Notes: generated by a model from the letters alone, not told the origin. A stretch of DNA of 64,000 bases from Comamonas sp. KCTC 72670 (GCA_014656495.1 BNCN01000005.1:248001-312000); one strand, 5' to 3'. Positions 48,344-57,436 are shown, numbered from the stretch's first letter. Made by a program: numbers and translations.

Positions 48344-49033
48344 TCAGGCGCCGTTGAACAGGCCCGGCGCCAGGGAGACCTCGCTGGCGGTGAGCTGGCG
48401 CTGTGCGTCATCCACTTCCAGCACCACCTGCACGCCCTCCAACGTCACCAGCAGCGACGGCGGCGTGCCGGGGAGCGCCATCAGCCACGTGGAGGCCAGG
48501 GGCAGCTCCGTGCCCACCAGCTCCGCCGCGCGCAGCAGGTGGAGGCGCACCGCGTGGCCCAGGGCGCCAGGCAGCGTGCGCAGGGGCAGGCACACGTCGT
48601 CGGGCAGGTGCAGCGCGTAGGGGGCGGAGGCGGCCCGCGTGGGCAGCTCGGGCAGGCCGCGAAGCTGGGCGCGCAGCGCGAGGTCCACGGCCTCGGGGGC
48701 GTGGGGCTTGCGCAGGTAGCCCACCACGCCATCCAGGGGCGGCTCCTTGCCGCTCAGCGCGCCCGAGAACATCAGCACGCCCAGGTGGCGCAGCCGCTCG
48801 TTGGTGCGGAGCTGTCCGTAGAGCTCCCAGCCGTCCATCCGGGGCAACATCAGGTCCAGCAGGATGAGGTCGGGGTGGCTCGCCCGGGGCCGCGTGCGCA
48901 GCCAGTCCAGCGCCTCCTGGCCATCCGCGGCGTGGGTGACCTGCACCCCTTCCTCGCGGGCGACCGTGTCGAGCCGCTCGCGCCAGGCGAGGTCATCCTC
49001 GACGAGAAGCATGTGCTGGAGCGGCCGGGACAT
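48344..49033 (-). CDS. Response regulator with unknown C-terminal domain
   Basis: A 229-residue protein. The receiver domain (about 6-120) is complete: Glu12-Asp13-Asp14, phospho-acceptor Asp60 (LILLDLMLP), Ser90 in place of Thr, and Lys109 (LRKP). The C-terminal 110 residues (about 122-229) are beta-rich and do not match a common output domain; it may bind a small molecule or protein. The ATG at 49031-49033 (MSRPLQHM) was chosen because it opens the receiver fold; 70 further in-frame codons are open but Arg/Pro-rich. The gene converges with bpX6 (4 bp apart), so it is not part of that operon. Confidence 0.8.
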   Translation of the reverse strand: MSRPLQHMLLVEDDLAWRERLDTVAREEGVQVTHAADGQEALDWLRTRPRASHPDLILLDLMLPRMDGWELYGQLRTNERLRHLGVLMFSGALSGKEPPLDGVVGYLRKPHAPEAVDLALRAQLRGLPELPTRAASAPYALHLPDDVCLPLRTLPGALGHAVRLHLLRAAELVGTELPLASTWLMALPGTPPSLLVTLEGVQVVLEVDDAQRQLTASEVSLAPGLFNGA

Positions 49034-49352
49034 GACGGAGACCAGAGTGGCGCCTACCAGATACCCCCAAGCGGGGGGAGGCGCCAGGGCCACGAGGGCT
49101 TCCCGTTGGGTGCCCGACACCCCAGGCCCCCTCGTCCGCACCCGGCGTCCCAGAAGGGGGACGTTCGTGCGTATGACATTGCGCCGCGAGGTCTGTGGGG
49201 CGCAGGACATCCTCCCGCGGTTCCATGCAATGGCTGCCATCAACGCTTCGGGGTGTCACACGCTCGCCAGCAGCGGTATTATCGGCCCGTCCGGCGTGTT
49301 CACCGGGGACCGGTGTCTGCCACTCCACAGCGAAGTGAGGGGTTGTCCCCGC
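49034..49352. other. Intergenic region with a possible promoter
   Basis: This 319-bp divergent gap holds no recognised gene. TATTAT at 49277-49282 could be a -10 for the small gene downstream, without a good -35. No RNA gene or repeat seen. Confidence 0.35.
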
Positions 49353-49712
49353 ATGGCGCTGGAAGCAGACGTAAAACATGCACTCCCGGTACAGCTTGTC
49401 GTCACGGTGCCAGCTCGTCAGTCTGAGTCGACCATGGCCCTTCGACTCCAGCTCGCTCCCCGGGCGCTCCGGACCCTGGCTGACTGCTCGACGCCGGTGC
49501 GCCAGAAACTCCAGTGTGAACTCGGAGCGCTCGCCGCGGGGCTCCCGCTCGACGGGCCGCTCATGCCGGACCAGGACGGGTCGGTGGTGCTCGACTCCGG
49601 CTTTCGCGTCCGCTACGAGCTCGACCTGGGCCGCGGCCTGTTGCGGCTGACGCACGTCGCGGCGCCTTCGTCCTCGCTGCCCTGGCCTGACGTTCCTCCC
49701 GTGGACCCCTGA
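49353..49712 (+). CDS. Small protein, possibly RelE/ParE fold, orphan
   Basis: A 119-residue protein of uncertain function. The C-terminal 80 residues (RLQLAPRALRTLADC, helix, then short strands VLDSGFRVRYELDLGRGLLRLTHV) read like the helix-helix-sheet order of RelE/ParE toxins, with an Arg and Tyr in the final sheet. This is inference from pattern only. No antitoxin-like gene is adjacent, which weakens the toxin idea. ATG 49353 follows GAGGGG at about 12 nt; ATG 49434 (92 residues) is a plausible alternative. It converges with the large kinase gene, with a small hairpin spanning both stops (49709-49730). Confidence 0.5.
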   Translation: MALEADVKHALPVQLVVTVPARQSESTMALRLQLAPRALRTLADCSTPVRQKLQCELGALAAGLPLDGPLMPDQDGSVVLDSGFRVRYELDLGRGLLRLTHVAAPSSSLPWPDVPPVDP

Positions 49713-49726
49713 GCTGACGGCGCGGC

Positions 49727-52051
49727 TCAGACCGCTGGCGGGCCGTCGCTCCGGGGGAGGTGGACGATGGCGCAGGTGCCGCCGCCGTCACGCGAGGCGA
49801 GGTGGATGGTGCCGCCGTGCCGGGTGACGATTTCGCGGCACAGGTACAGGCCCACGCCCATGCCCTCCACGCGGCTGATGGTGGACAGCGTGCCGCCGCG
49901 CAAGGCGCGCGTGAAGAGCTCCTCCCCGCCGCGGGGCCCCAGGCCGACGCCGCGGTCCTTCACCTCCAGCAGCGCCGCGCCGGGCTGACGGCGCAGCACC
50001 ACCTCCACCGGCCCGCCTTCGGGGCTGTAGCGGATGGCGTTGTCCACCAGGTTGTAGACGACCTGCTCCAGGCGCGGCTCGTCCCAGGCGCCCTCCACGG
50101 GCTCCAGGTCCAACAGCAGCTGGTGCTCGGGCGCGGAGGCCGCGCGCCGCTCCGCCACGCGCCGCACCAGCGCGGACAGCTCCAGCGGCACCGGGGCCAG
50201 CGACAGGCGGCCGCTGGCCAGCTCGGACACGTCCAGCAACTGGTTCACCAGCCGCGCCAGCCGGTCCACCTGGCGGTCCATCAGGTCCAGGTCCTGCTGC
50301 CGCACGGTGCCCGGACGCAGCCGCTGCACGCGCAGCTTGAGCGTGGCCAGCGGCGTCTTCAGCTCGTGGCTGGCGATGGAGAAGAACGCGGACTTCGCCT
50401 CGCTGGCGCGCTCCACCTCCAGCAGGTGCTGCTGCAGCCGCGACGCCATCTCGTCGAAGGCCAGGCCCAGCTGCTCCAGCTCGAGGGCGCCCGAGCGGTG
50501 CAGCACGCCGAAGGCGCGCACGTCGCGCTCGCCCGCGGCCATGCGCCCGGCGGCGTCGGACACCGCCTCCACCGGCCGAGACAGCATGCGCGTCAGCATG
50601 CGGGTGACGGGGATGGACAGGAGCAGCGCCATGGCGAGCGTGGCCAGCAGCGCGCGGTAGGCGCCGACGAAGCTGAACTCCAGGTAGCTCATCGGGTGCT
50701 CCACCACGATGCGCCAGCCCGGCTGGAGCAGGCTCGCGGTGGCCAGGTGCCGCGTCGCCAGGGTCCGCCGCAGTGTGGGGGCCTGGGGCTCCGCCTCGTA
50801 GGTGCGGGTGCCTCGGGAGGGCATCTGTGCCAGGGCCTCGCCCAGCCGCGTGCCCCGGACGGAGGCGGGCTCCGGGCCGGGGTCCGCGCCGGTGTCGAAG
50901 GCCACGTTGCCGTCCGGGTCCACCAGCAGCGCGCGCTGGCCGTCGGACAGCCGCTCCTGCGCCACCGTCCGCATCCGGGGCAGGTTGATGGCGAGCGACG
51001 CGAAGCCCTCGAAGCGCTGTTGGCGCAGCAGGGGGGCCACGGCCACCATGACGGGGCCCGCCACCGTGGCGCGTCCGGCGAACACGTTGCTCACCAGGGG
51101 CGCGCGCGTGCGGCGCACGTCCTGGAAGTAGGCGCGGTCGGAGAAGTCCGCGCCCGTCACCGGCTTGGACGACACCCCCAGCGGTGGCCAGAGCGCCACC
51201 AGCCGGCCCTCGCTGTCGCCAATGCCACAGTTGAGGGAGAAGACGGAGTGGTACACCCAGTCCCGGAGCAGCTCCTCCAGGGAAGCCTGCGTGGGGCGGT
51301 GGCCCGTCTGCTCCCACCGGTCCATGACGACGCTGGCCAGCAGGGCCGTCTGGGCCTGGGCGGCGGCCAGCTCGGAGTCCACGGTCTCCGCCAGCAGGTG
51401 CGCGGTGGCCAGCCCCTGGTCGTCCAGCCGGCGGCGCTCCGCGGCGTAGCGGGAGCGGCCCTCCAGCGTGCCCACCATCAGCAGCGGCAGGGTGAGCGCG
51501 AGCAGCAGCGTGGCGCTCACCGCCATGGACAAGGAGAAGGTGCGCATCCCCGAGGGGAGCAGGGGCCAGAGCCGCGCGCGCACCGTGGGGGACATCAGCA
51601 CCACCTGGGCGAGCAGCGCCGGCAGCAGGCTGTTGAGGGCCTGCTTGAGCGCGATGGCGAGCGCGCTCATCGCCGTCACGTCGAGGCCGAGCACGTAGCT
51701 GACGACGAGGTACGGGATGCCGCCCAGCCAGTAGAGCCCGTCCGCCTGCAGGGGCCAGTAGCGCCGGGTGAGGGCGCCCAGCGTCACGCCCTCCGCCACC
51801 GTGCTGAGCAACGCCCAGGGGTGGCCCCAGAGCTGGACGGTGACCGCGCCGGCGATGCCCGCGGCCAGCCCCGCGCCCCAGGGACCCAGCAAGGGGGCCG
51901 CGGGGATGATGAGGAAGAAACCCAGGAGGATGTCGATGCCTGGGATGAACTCCACGGGAAAACGGTTGAGCGCATGGCCCAACATCCCCACCACCAGCGC
52001 CCAGGCAAACCGTGCGCGCCCGCTCATGTCGGGGGGACCTAACACCGTCAC
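49727..52051 (-). CDS. Membrane sensor histidine kinase with extracytoplasmic domain
   Basis: A 774-residue sensor kinase. The N-terminus has several hydrophobic helices (about 14-170; MASE-like) and one more near 180. A periplasmic sensor, probably dCache (about 205-455, with YFQDVRRTRAPLVSNVF), is followed by a further helix (about 465-490), a HAMP-like linker (about 490-545), HisKA with ASHELKTPL and His562, and HATPase with NLVDNAIRY, DRGVGLG and GMGVGLYL. All catalytic motifs are intact. GTG at 52051 is favoured by GGAGG 9 nt upstream; ATG at 52027 is an alternative. Its start lies close to that of the divergent kinase gene; the two may share a control region. Confidence 0.88.
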   Translation of the reverse strand: MTVLGPPDMSGRARFAWALVVGMLGHALNRFPVEFIPGIDILLGFFLIIPAAPLLGPWGAGLAAGIAGAVTVQLWGHPWALLSTVAEGVTLGALTRRYWPLQADGLYWLGGIPYLVVSYVLGLDVTAMSALAIALKQALNSLLPALLAQVVLMSPTVRARLWPLLPSGMRTFSLSMAVSATLLLALTLPLLMVGTLEGRSRYAAERRRLDDQGLATAHLLAETVDSELAAAQAQTALLASVVMDRWEQTGHRPTQASLEELLRDWVYHSVFSLNCGIGDSEGRLVALWPPLGVSSKPVTGADFSDRAYFQDVRRTRAPLVSNVFAGRATVAGPVMVAVAPLLRQQRFEGFASLAINLPRMRTVAQERLSDGQRALLVDPDGNVAFDTGADPGPEPASVRGTRLGEALAQMPSRGTRTYEAEPQAPTLRRTLATRHLATASLLQPGWRIVVEHPMSYLEFSFVGAYRALLATLAMALLLSIPVTRMLTRMLSRPVEAVSDAAGRMAAGERDVRAFGVLHRSGALELEQLGLAFDEMASRLQQHLLEVERASEAKSAFFSIASHELKTPLATLKLRVQRLRPGTVRQQDLDLMDRQVDRLARLVNQLLDVSELASGRLSLAPVPLELSALVRRVAERRAASAPEHQLLLDLEPVEGAWDEPRLEQVVYNLVDNAIRYSPEGGPVEVVLRRQPGAALLEVKDRGVGLGPRGGEELFTRALRGGTLSTISRVEGMGVGLYLCREIVTRHGGTIHLASRDGGGTCAIVHLPRSDGPPAV

Positions 52052-52206
52052 CCGCGGGGGCCTCCATGCTCTTTTCGCCGACTGTCGGCGGCACGCCGTC
52101 CGGACGTGCAGGGGGGGCCTGGCGGCTTCCGGACCTTTCCGCTGCCGGGCAATCGGCGTGCTTTCGGGTTGTCGCCCCTCCGTGGGCGGCCTACATCCGA
52201 GGCAAC

Positions 52207-54654
52207 GTGCCCATCCTCCTGGCCGAGTTCCTCATCCAACAGCGGGAGTCCATCATGTCGGCCTGGGAGGCGGAGGTGCGCCGCATCCCGGCGGCCCAGG
52301 CGCTGCCCCGGCTCGCGCTGCGGGATGGGTTGCCCCGGCTCTTGGAGGTGGTGGCCGCGCTCATGCGCCGCAGCGGGGGGGCGCTCGGCGTGGAGACGGG
52401 CCTGGGGGAGATCCCGGACCGGCACGCCATCGAGCGGCTGGGCGAGGGCTTCGACCTGCGCCAGGTGGTGACGGAGTACCGGCTGCTGCGCGCCTGCGTG
52501 CTCAAGCAGTGGACGTCCCGGGAGAACGCCACCCACCGGCCGGAGGCGGAGCTCGTCTTCCACGAGGCCATGGACGAGGCGGTGGCGGCCTCCGTGAGCC
52601 GGTACTCGCTGGCGCGCGAGCGCACCTTGCAGGCCCTGGACCGCATCAGCACCGCGGCCCTGGGCAGCGACGACGCGGCGGGGCTCCTGCCGCGCCTGCT
52701 CCAGGTCCTCCGCGAGACGGTGGCCGTGGTGGACGTGGCGGCCGTCCTGCTGATGGAGGACGGCGTGCTGCGCGTGGAGTGCGTGGTGGGCCAGGGGCTG
52801 ACGCCGGGAGACGGGGTGCCCCTGGGCGAGGGGTTCGCCGGCACGGTCGCCGCCACGCGCCAGTCGCACCTGGTGCACGAGGTGCGCGCCGACAGCCGGG
52901 TGAGCGAGCCGTGGCTGCGCGACGCGGACCTGACGGCGCTGTTCGGCGTGCCGCTGCTGCTGGACGAGCAGCTCCTGGGCGTGGTGCTGATGGGCAGCCG
53001 GGGCACCCGCGAGTTCTCCGAGGAGGACCAGTTCCTCTTCCGGGCCATGGCGGCCCGCACCACCGCGGTGTTGTTGCAGGCGCAGGCCCACGCCCGCGAG
53101 CGCGAGGCCCGCGCGGAGGCGGAGGCGTCGCTGGCCCGCCTGCGCCAGAGTGAGGCCGGGCTGCGCCGCTGGGAGCAGGTCTTCCAGCGGCTGGGCGTGG
53201 GCGTGGCCGTGGTGGACGCGGTGGACGAGACGCTGCGCGAGGTGAACCCGGCCTTCGCGCGCATGCACGGCTACGGCCCGGACGAGCTCACCGGACGGCG
53301 GTTCGAGGAGACCTTCGCGCCCGAGGCGCGCGGCGTGCTCCCCCGGCACCTGGCCGTCGCCAACTCCAAGCCGTCGCATGAGTACGAGTCGCTCCACCTG
53401 CGCAAGGACGGCACCCGCTTCCCCGTCTTCACGCACGTGACGGCCTTCAAGGACGCGTCCGGCCGCGTGGAGCAGCGGGTGGCCACGGTGGTGGACATCA
53501 CCCAGCGCCGGGCCATGGAGATGGACCGGCAGCGCCTCCTGAACGCCATCGAGGCGGAGCGCGCGCGCCTGGCGTCCGTGCTGGACCAGATGCCCGCGGG
53601 CGTGTTCATCGCGGAGGCGCCCTCGGGCCGCCTGGTGATGGCCAGCCGCCAGGTGGAGGTCATCACCGGCAAGCCCTTCCTCCCCTCCGAGTCGATGGGG
53701 CACTACCTGGATGACTACGGCGTCTCGCTGCACCCGGACGGGCGGCCCTATACGCTGGACGCGTTGCCCCTGGCGCGCAGCCTCCGGCACGGCGAGGTGG
53801 TGCAGAGCGAGGAGATGCTCGTGCAGCGCGCGGACGGCCAGTACGTGACGGTGCTGCTCTCCAGCTCGCCCATCCTGAGCCGCGAGGGCGACATCGTCGC
53901 GGCGGTGGCCACCATGGTGGACGTCTCCGAGCGCCGCCGCGCCCAGGAGGCCGAGCTCCAGGCGGCCCGCTTCGGCGAGCGGCTCATCGCCATCGTCAGC
54001 CACGACCTGCGCAACCCGCTCAACGCCATCCACCTCTCCGTGACGCAGTTGCTGCACAGCGAGTCCCTCCCGGAGCGCGAGCGCAGGCTGGTGACGCGCG
54101 TCGCCCGCTCGGGCGACCGGATGAAGCGGATGATCTCCGAGCTGCTCGACTTCACCCGCGGGCGGCTGGGCGGAGGCATCCCCATCCAGCGCGCGCCGGG
54201 GGACCTGCGGTCCGTGCTCCGGCAGGGGGTGGACGAGCTGGAGGCGGCGTGGCCCGAACGCAAGCTGACGCTGCGGGTGGCCAGCGGCCACTACGAGGGC
54301 GCCTGGGACACGGACCGGCTGCTCCAGGTGGTGAGCAACCTGGGCGGCAACGCGCTCCAATACAGCCCGCCAGAGGCCCCGGTGACCTTCAGCCTGTCGG
54401 ACGCGGGGGACTCCGTGGTCTTGGAGGTCCACAACCCGGGCGAGCCCATCTCCCCGGTGATGCTGCCCCGGCTCTTCGACCCCTTCCGCCGGGGCACCAT
54501 GGCCGGTGTCGGAGGAGGTGGCAGCAGCGGGTTGGGGCTGGGGCTCTACATCGTCGAGCAGGTGGTGAAGGGGCATGGGGGCCGCATCGACGTGGCGTCC
54601 ACCGCGGAGGCCGGCACCATCTTCCGGGTGACGCTCCCCCGGCAGCCCACCTGA
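52207..54654 (+). CDS. RsbR-N/GAF/PAS histidine kinase
   Basis: A soluble kinase of 815 residues. Residues about 1-130 match the RsbR/D N-terminal helical domain (VPILLAEFLIQQRESIMSAWEAEVR, DLRQVVTEYRLLR), as seen in myxobacterial kinases. Then GAF (about 150-310), PAS (about 325-440; VDAVDETLREVNPAFARMHGY), PAS (about 460-585), HisKA with VSHDLRNPL and His599, and HATPase with GGNALQY, HNPGEPI (G1) and SGLGLGLYI. GTG at 52207 is favoured because it restores the normal RsbR N-terminus; ATG 52255 is less complete. It ends 12 bp from a convergent response regulator gene, its likely but unproven partner. Confidence 0.87.
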   Translation: MPILLAEFLIQQRESIMSAWEAEVRRIPAAQALPRLALRDGLPRLLEVVAALMRRSGGALGVETGLGEIPDRHAIERLGEGFDLRQVVTEYRLLRACVLKQWTSRENATHRPEAELVFHEAMDEAVAASVSRYSLARERTLQALDRISTAALGSDDAAGLLPRLLQVLRETVAVVDVAAVLLMEDGVLRVECVVGQGLTPGDGVPLGEGFAGTVAATRQSHLVHEVRADSRVSEPWLRDADLTALFGVPLLLDEQLLGVVLMGSRGTREFSEEDQFLFRAMAARTTAVLLQAQAHAREREARAEAEASLARLRQSEAGLRRWEQVFQRLGVGVAVVDAVDETLREVNPAFARMHGYGPDELTGRRFEETFAPEARGVLPRHLAVANSKPSHEYESLHLRKDGTRFPVFTHVTAFKDASGRVEQRVATVVDITQRRAMEMDRQRLLNAIEAERARLASVLDQMPAGVFIAEAPSGRLVMASRQVEVITGKPFLPSESMGHYLDDYGVSLHPDGRPYTLDALPLARSLRHGEVVQSEEMLVQRADGQYVTVLLSSSPILSREGDIVAAVATMVDVSERRRAQEAELQAARFGERLIAIVSHDLRNPLNAIHLSVTQLLHSESLPERERRLVTRVARSGDRMKRMISELLDFTRGRLGGGIPIQRAPGDLRSVLRQGVDELEAAWPERKLTLRVASGHYEGAWDTDRLLQVVSNLGGNALQYSPPEAPVTFSLSDAGDSVVLEVHNPGEPISPVMLPRLFDPFRRGTMAGVGGGGSSGLGLGLYIVEQVVKGHGGRIDVASTAEAGTIFRVTLPRQPT

Positions 54655-54666
54655 GGGGGGGCCGGC

Positions 54667-55035
54667 TCAGCCCGGGCTCACCACCCGGTCCAGGGTGGCG
54701 CGCAGCTCGAAGAGGTCCACGGGCTTGGGCACCGTGGCGCGGATGCCCTCCGGTAGGGGCTGGGAGCTCCCGGCCCCGGAGACGACCACCACGGGCAGCG
54801 TGCGCAGCCGGGCGTCCTCTCGTACGTGGCGCATCAGCTCCCAGCCGCTCATCACCGGCATCATCAAGTCCAGCAGCACGGCGTCCGGCCGGGGGGGGCG
54901 GTTCAGCCGCTCCCAGGCCGACAGTCCGTTGCCCGCCGTCTCCACGGTGAATCCCTCCAGCGTGAGGAACTCCTCCAACAGCTCCCGGCTGTCGGCATGG
55001 TCTTCCACGAGGAGGACGAGGTTGGGCGAGGACAT
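54667..55035 (-). CDS. Single-domain response regulator
   Basis: A receiver domain alone, 122 residues. Acidic pair Glu11-Asp12, phospho-acceptor Asp56 (AVLLDLMMP), Ser87 in VVVVSGAG at the Thr/Ser position, and Lys104 (VPKPV) are all present. The start ATG at 55033-55035 begins MSSPNLVLLVEDH, as usual; the frame is open further upstream but not coding-like. It converges with the RsbR/GAF/PAS kinase gene 12 bp away and could be its phospho-acceptor. No output domain, so action by protein contact is likely. Confidence 0.88.
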   Translation of the reverse strand: MSSPNLVLLVEDHADSRELLEEFLTLEGFTVETAGNGLSAWERLNRPPRPDAVLLDLMMPVMSGWELMRHVREDARLRTLPVVVVSGAGSSQPLPEGIRATVPKPVDLFELRATLDRVVSPG

Positions 55036-55531
55036 GAGGCCGTAGCCTTGTACTGAAGTCCAATGTCCGCCAGGGCCGACAGCCCGTGCGTCCGCCCGTG
55101 GACGCCTGGGCTGTCCACGGGCGCACTGTGCGGGAAAGAACCGCGATGTCGGCTTTTTCGTGAATGTGTCTGGTTTGACTCGTGTGCGATACGCCGTCAC
55201 GCGCGGAGGTGCCTCACCGGCGTCTGTCTTCACTGTCGGAAAGGTCACCTGGGGTGGCCGGGAGGTGCTGTCCGGTGTTTGGAATTATCAATCCGTGAGG
55301 TGCGGGTGTCTCGGGCCACCCCTGGGTTGGTTCTATCCCTACAGGCTGGCGGAAATAATTGGCTACACATGCACTGGGAGTCCGTGGTATCCGGGGAAAC
55401 AACACGCGATAGAGATGTGGCCTCGATGAGAGGCTTTCCCCGGCACGCGGCTCTGGAAGAACGCCTTTCATGGGCGCGTTCCGGTTCCCCCCAGCAGTGC
55501 AGGCATGCTCCCGGCATGCCAGGAGCCAGAC
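55036..55531. other. Divergent intergenic region, about 0.5 kb
   Basis: No gene recognised. The segment 55260-55400 is A/T-richer than its surroundings (e.g. GGAATTATCAATCC, GGAAATAATTGG) and could hold promoters for the response regulator (left) and the lipoprotein (right). A short open frame (55160-55429, 89 codons) shows no ribosome site of note and is not called. Confidence 0.4.
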
Positions 55532-56695
55532 ATGACGCGGTATCAAGGAGTCAGCACGCTCGCGGCGTTGTTCATCCTGGGTGGCTGTGAAGGCACTCTC
55601 CCCGAGGAGTTGTCGCCCGGTCAGCCGCCGCCCGGCCTCGAGGTGCAGCGCCAGGAGTCCAAGCTGACGGGCTTGGACCTGAGCGTGGTGGATGTGGTGG
55701 CTTCCTGCGCGATGACGTCGCTGTCCATCTCCGGCGCCATCAAGAACGAGAGCCTCACGGGCATCGGCGGCTCCACGGCCGCCGTCTACGCGGAGACGCC
55801 CACGGGGGGCTCGCAGCGGATGGGCGTCATCAGCGTGCCCTTCCTCGTCGGTGGGGAGAGCTTCCCCTTCTCGCTGTCCTATACCGTCCCGGAGGGCACC
55901 ACGCGGGTGACCGTCGTGGCGGATGAGGGCGACGTGTTCCCGGAGGACGACGAGGAGAACAACAGCGTCTCCATCGACTTCGAGATTCCCTGTGCCACCA
56001 ACCAGCAGCCGGTGGCCAGTTGCAGCAACGTGACGGTGTCCGCGAACGCGGCCTGCCAGGGGGTGGCCTCCATCGACAACGGCTCGTTCGACCCGGACAA
56101 CTTCCCGGGGCCGTTCTCCGTGACGCAGTCCCCCTCCGGCCCGTTCCCCCTGGGCACCACGCCCGTGCAGCTCTCCGTGTCCGACGGCCTGGACACGAAC
56201 ACCTGCTTCGCGAACGTGACCGTCGTGGACACCAGCGCCCCCGTGCTGGGTGGCAACCGCGGCCTGGTGCTCCAGCCGACCGCGGGCTCGGACTACGTGC
56301 TGGTGTCCCTGGCGGACTGCGCGCTGCCGGCCACCGACAACTGCGGCGGCACGCTGGACATGAACGCGTCGGCCACCATCCTCCGCGTCACCTCTGACGA
56401 GCCCAACGACGCGCTGTCCCTGCTGCGGCTGCTGGCGTGCGAGGACATCAAGCTGAGCCCGGACCGGAAGTCCGCCATGGTCCGCGCCGAGTCCGCGCTG
56501 CTGGGCAACGGCCGCGTCTACAACTTCACGTACTCCGTGCAGGACGCTTCCGGTAACGCCACCACCGGCACCTGCAACGTGAAGGTCCCGGCGCTGCTGG
56601 GCAACCCGGCCATCGACTCGGGCGTGTCGTACTGCCAGGGGGATGGCTGCCCGGCGGGCTCGCGCTACCCCGGCCTGCTCTGCTCGCTGCTGTAG
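55532..56695 (+). CDS. Surface lipoprotein with CARDB-like and HYR domains
   Basis: Exported lipoprotein of 387 residues. The signal ends in LGGC with lipidated Cys20. Residues about 45-155 read like a CARDB-type adhesion domain (beta sandwich, LDLSVVDVVASC, ITGIGGSTAAVYAETPTGG, DEENNSVSIDFEI). Residues about 165-240 match a HYR domain (NQQPVASCSNVTVSANAACQGVASIDNGSFDPD ... CFANVTVVDTSAP), followed by a further Ig-like region with a GTCNVKV strand. Paired cysteines are likely disulfides. AGGAG lies 6 nt before the ATG at 55532. Probably cell-surface adhesion or matrix binding. Confidence 0.8.
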   Translation: MTRYQGVSTLAALFILGGCEGTLPEELSPGQPPPGLEVQRQESKLTGLDLSVVDVVASCAMTSLSISGAIKNESLTGIGGSTAAVYAETPTGGSQRMGVISVPFLVGGESFPFSLSYTVPEGTTRVTVVADEGDVFPEDDEENNSVSIDFEIPCATNQQPVASCSNVTVSANAACQGVASIDNGSFDPDNFPGPFSVTQSPSGPFPLGTTPVQLSVSDGLDTNTCFANVTVVDTSAPVLGGNRGLVLQPTAGSDYVLVSLADCALPATDNCGGTLDMNASATILRVTSDEPNDALSLLRLLACEDIKLSPDRKSAMVRAESALLGNGRVYNFTYSVQDASGNATTGTCNVKVPALLGNPAIDSGVSYCQGDGCPAGSRYPGLLCSLL

Positions 56696-56715
56696 TCGCG
56701 GCGCCAGGCTGTACC

Positions 56716-56743
56716 GCCCCATCCCGCGAGTCTGGGATGGGGC
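56716..56743 (+). terminator. Hairpin after lipoprotein gene
   Basis: GCCCCATCCC pairs with GGGATGGGGC, a perfect 10-bp stem around an 8-nt loop, 20 bp after the stop codon. Confidence 0.8.
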
Positions 56744-56749
56744 GCCTTG

Positions 56750-56786
56750 ACCGCCGGTGGCCCGCCAGACAGGGGCCGCCGGCGGT
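56750..56786 (-). terminator. Hairpin after DUF2378 gene
   Basis: ACCGCCGGTGGCCC pairs with GGGCCGCCGGCGGT (14 bp, one mismatch) around a 9-nt loop, 8 bp beyond the stop of the convergent gene. Confidence 0.75.
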
Positions 56787-56794
56787 TCGTCGTT

Positions 56795-57436
56795 TCAGCG
56801 CCAGGACAGCGCGAACTCGGCGTCGAGCAGGCCCAGCTCCCGCCCCTGCACGACGACGTCACGGGCGCCCACGGCCTCCAGCGCGGCGCGCAGCACGCCC
56901 TCGTGGTACGGCGCGGGCATGAAGTCCCGCTTCATGACGAAGCGCCCGCTGCGGGGCCCTGTCCACACCATGCTCCGCTCGCCGTAGCTGACCGCGGCGA
57001 GGAAGCCCGTGGGCAGCTGGCCCAGCAGCAGCCGGGGCTCGTCGTACGCGAGCATCAGCAGGGTGCGCCCCGCCACGGACTCCAGGAAGTCGTGGGTGGC
57101 CTTCTCCCCCAGGACGCGGTGCGCGGCGCTCAGGCCCCCGCAGGACTCCGACAGGAGTTCCGCCGCCTGGAAGGCCAGGGGGAGGAACTGGGTGATGGGG
57201 TAGCTGAAGAAGTCGACGTAGCGCTTCTCTGGGAGGGATTGCCGGCACAGTTGCTCCATGCCGGAGCCGCCCAGGCGCCGCACCGTCTCCAGGACGCCCC
57301 GGAAGAACATTCCGCGCGCGGTGTCGTCCGGCGTGGCGAGCGCGCAGCGCTGCCGCAGCTCCCGCGAGGCGTCCGGGCTCGAGGGCTGCGGCGGAGCGGG
57401 GGCCGGCATGGGCCGCGAGGGCAATCTCAGTTCCAT
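56795..57436 (-). CDS. DUF2378 (TIGR02265) myxobacterial family protein
   Basis: A 213-residue member of the DUF2378 family, a group expanded in Myxococcales and of unknown function. The hallmark elements appear: GMFFRGVLETVRRLGG, YPITQFLPLAFQAAELL, and the beta segment VSYGERSMVWTGPRSGRFVMKRDFMP ... GARDVVVQGRELGLLDAEFALSW. The first 35 residues are Pro-rich and disordered. There is no signal peptide, so it is cytosolic. The ATG at 57434-57436 was chosen because the upstream in-frame extension lacks family likeness. A perfect terminator pair lies after it. Confidence 0.85.
   Translation of the reverse strand: MELRLPSRPMPAPAPPQPSSPDASRELRQRCALATPDDTARGMFFRGVLETVRRLGGSGMEQLCRQSLPEKRYVDFFSYPITQFLPLAFQAAELLSESCGGLSAAHRVLGEKATHDFLESVAGRTLLMLAYDEPRLLLGQLPTGFLAAVSYGERSMVWTGPRSGRFVMKRDFMPAPYHEGVLRAALEAVGARDVVVQGRELGLLDAEFALSWR

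Noticed and set aside
55347-55364. TGGC-to-TTGGC sequence resembling a sigma-54 promoter
   Set aside because: The spacing between the GG and GC elements is 12 rather than 10, so it does not fit the sigma-54 rule.
55160-55429. 89-codon open frame in a lower-GC intergenic segment
   Set aside because: No ribosome site of note, no signal or domain, and mixed composition; more likely promoter DNA.
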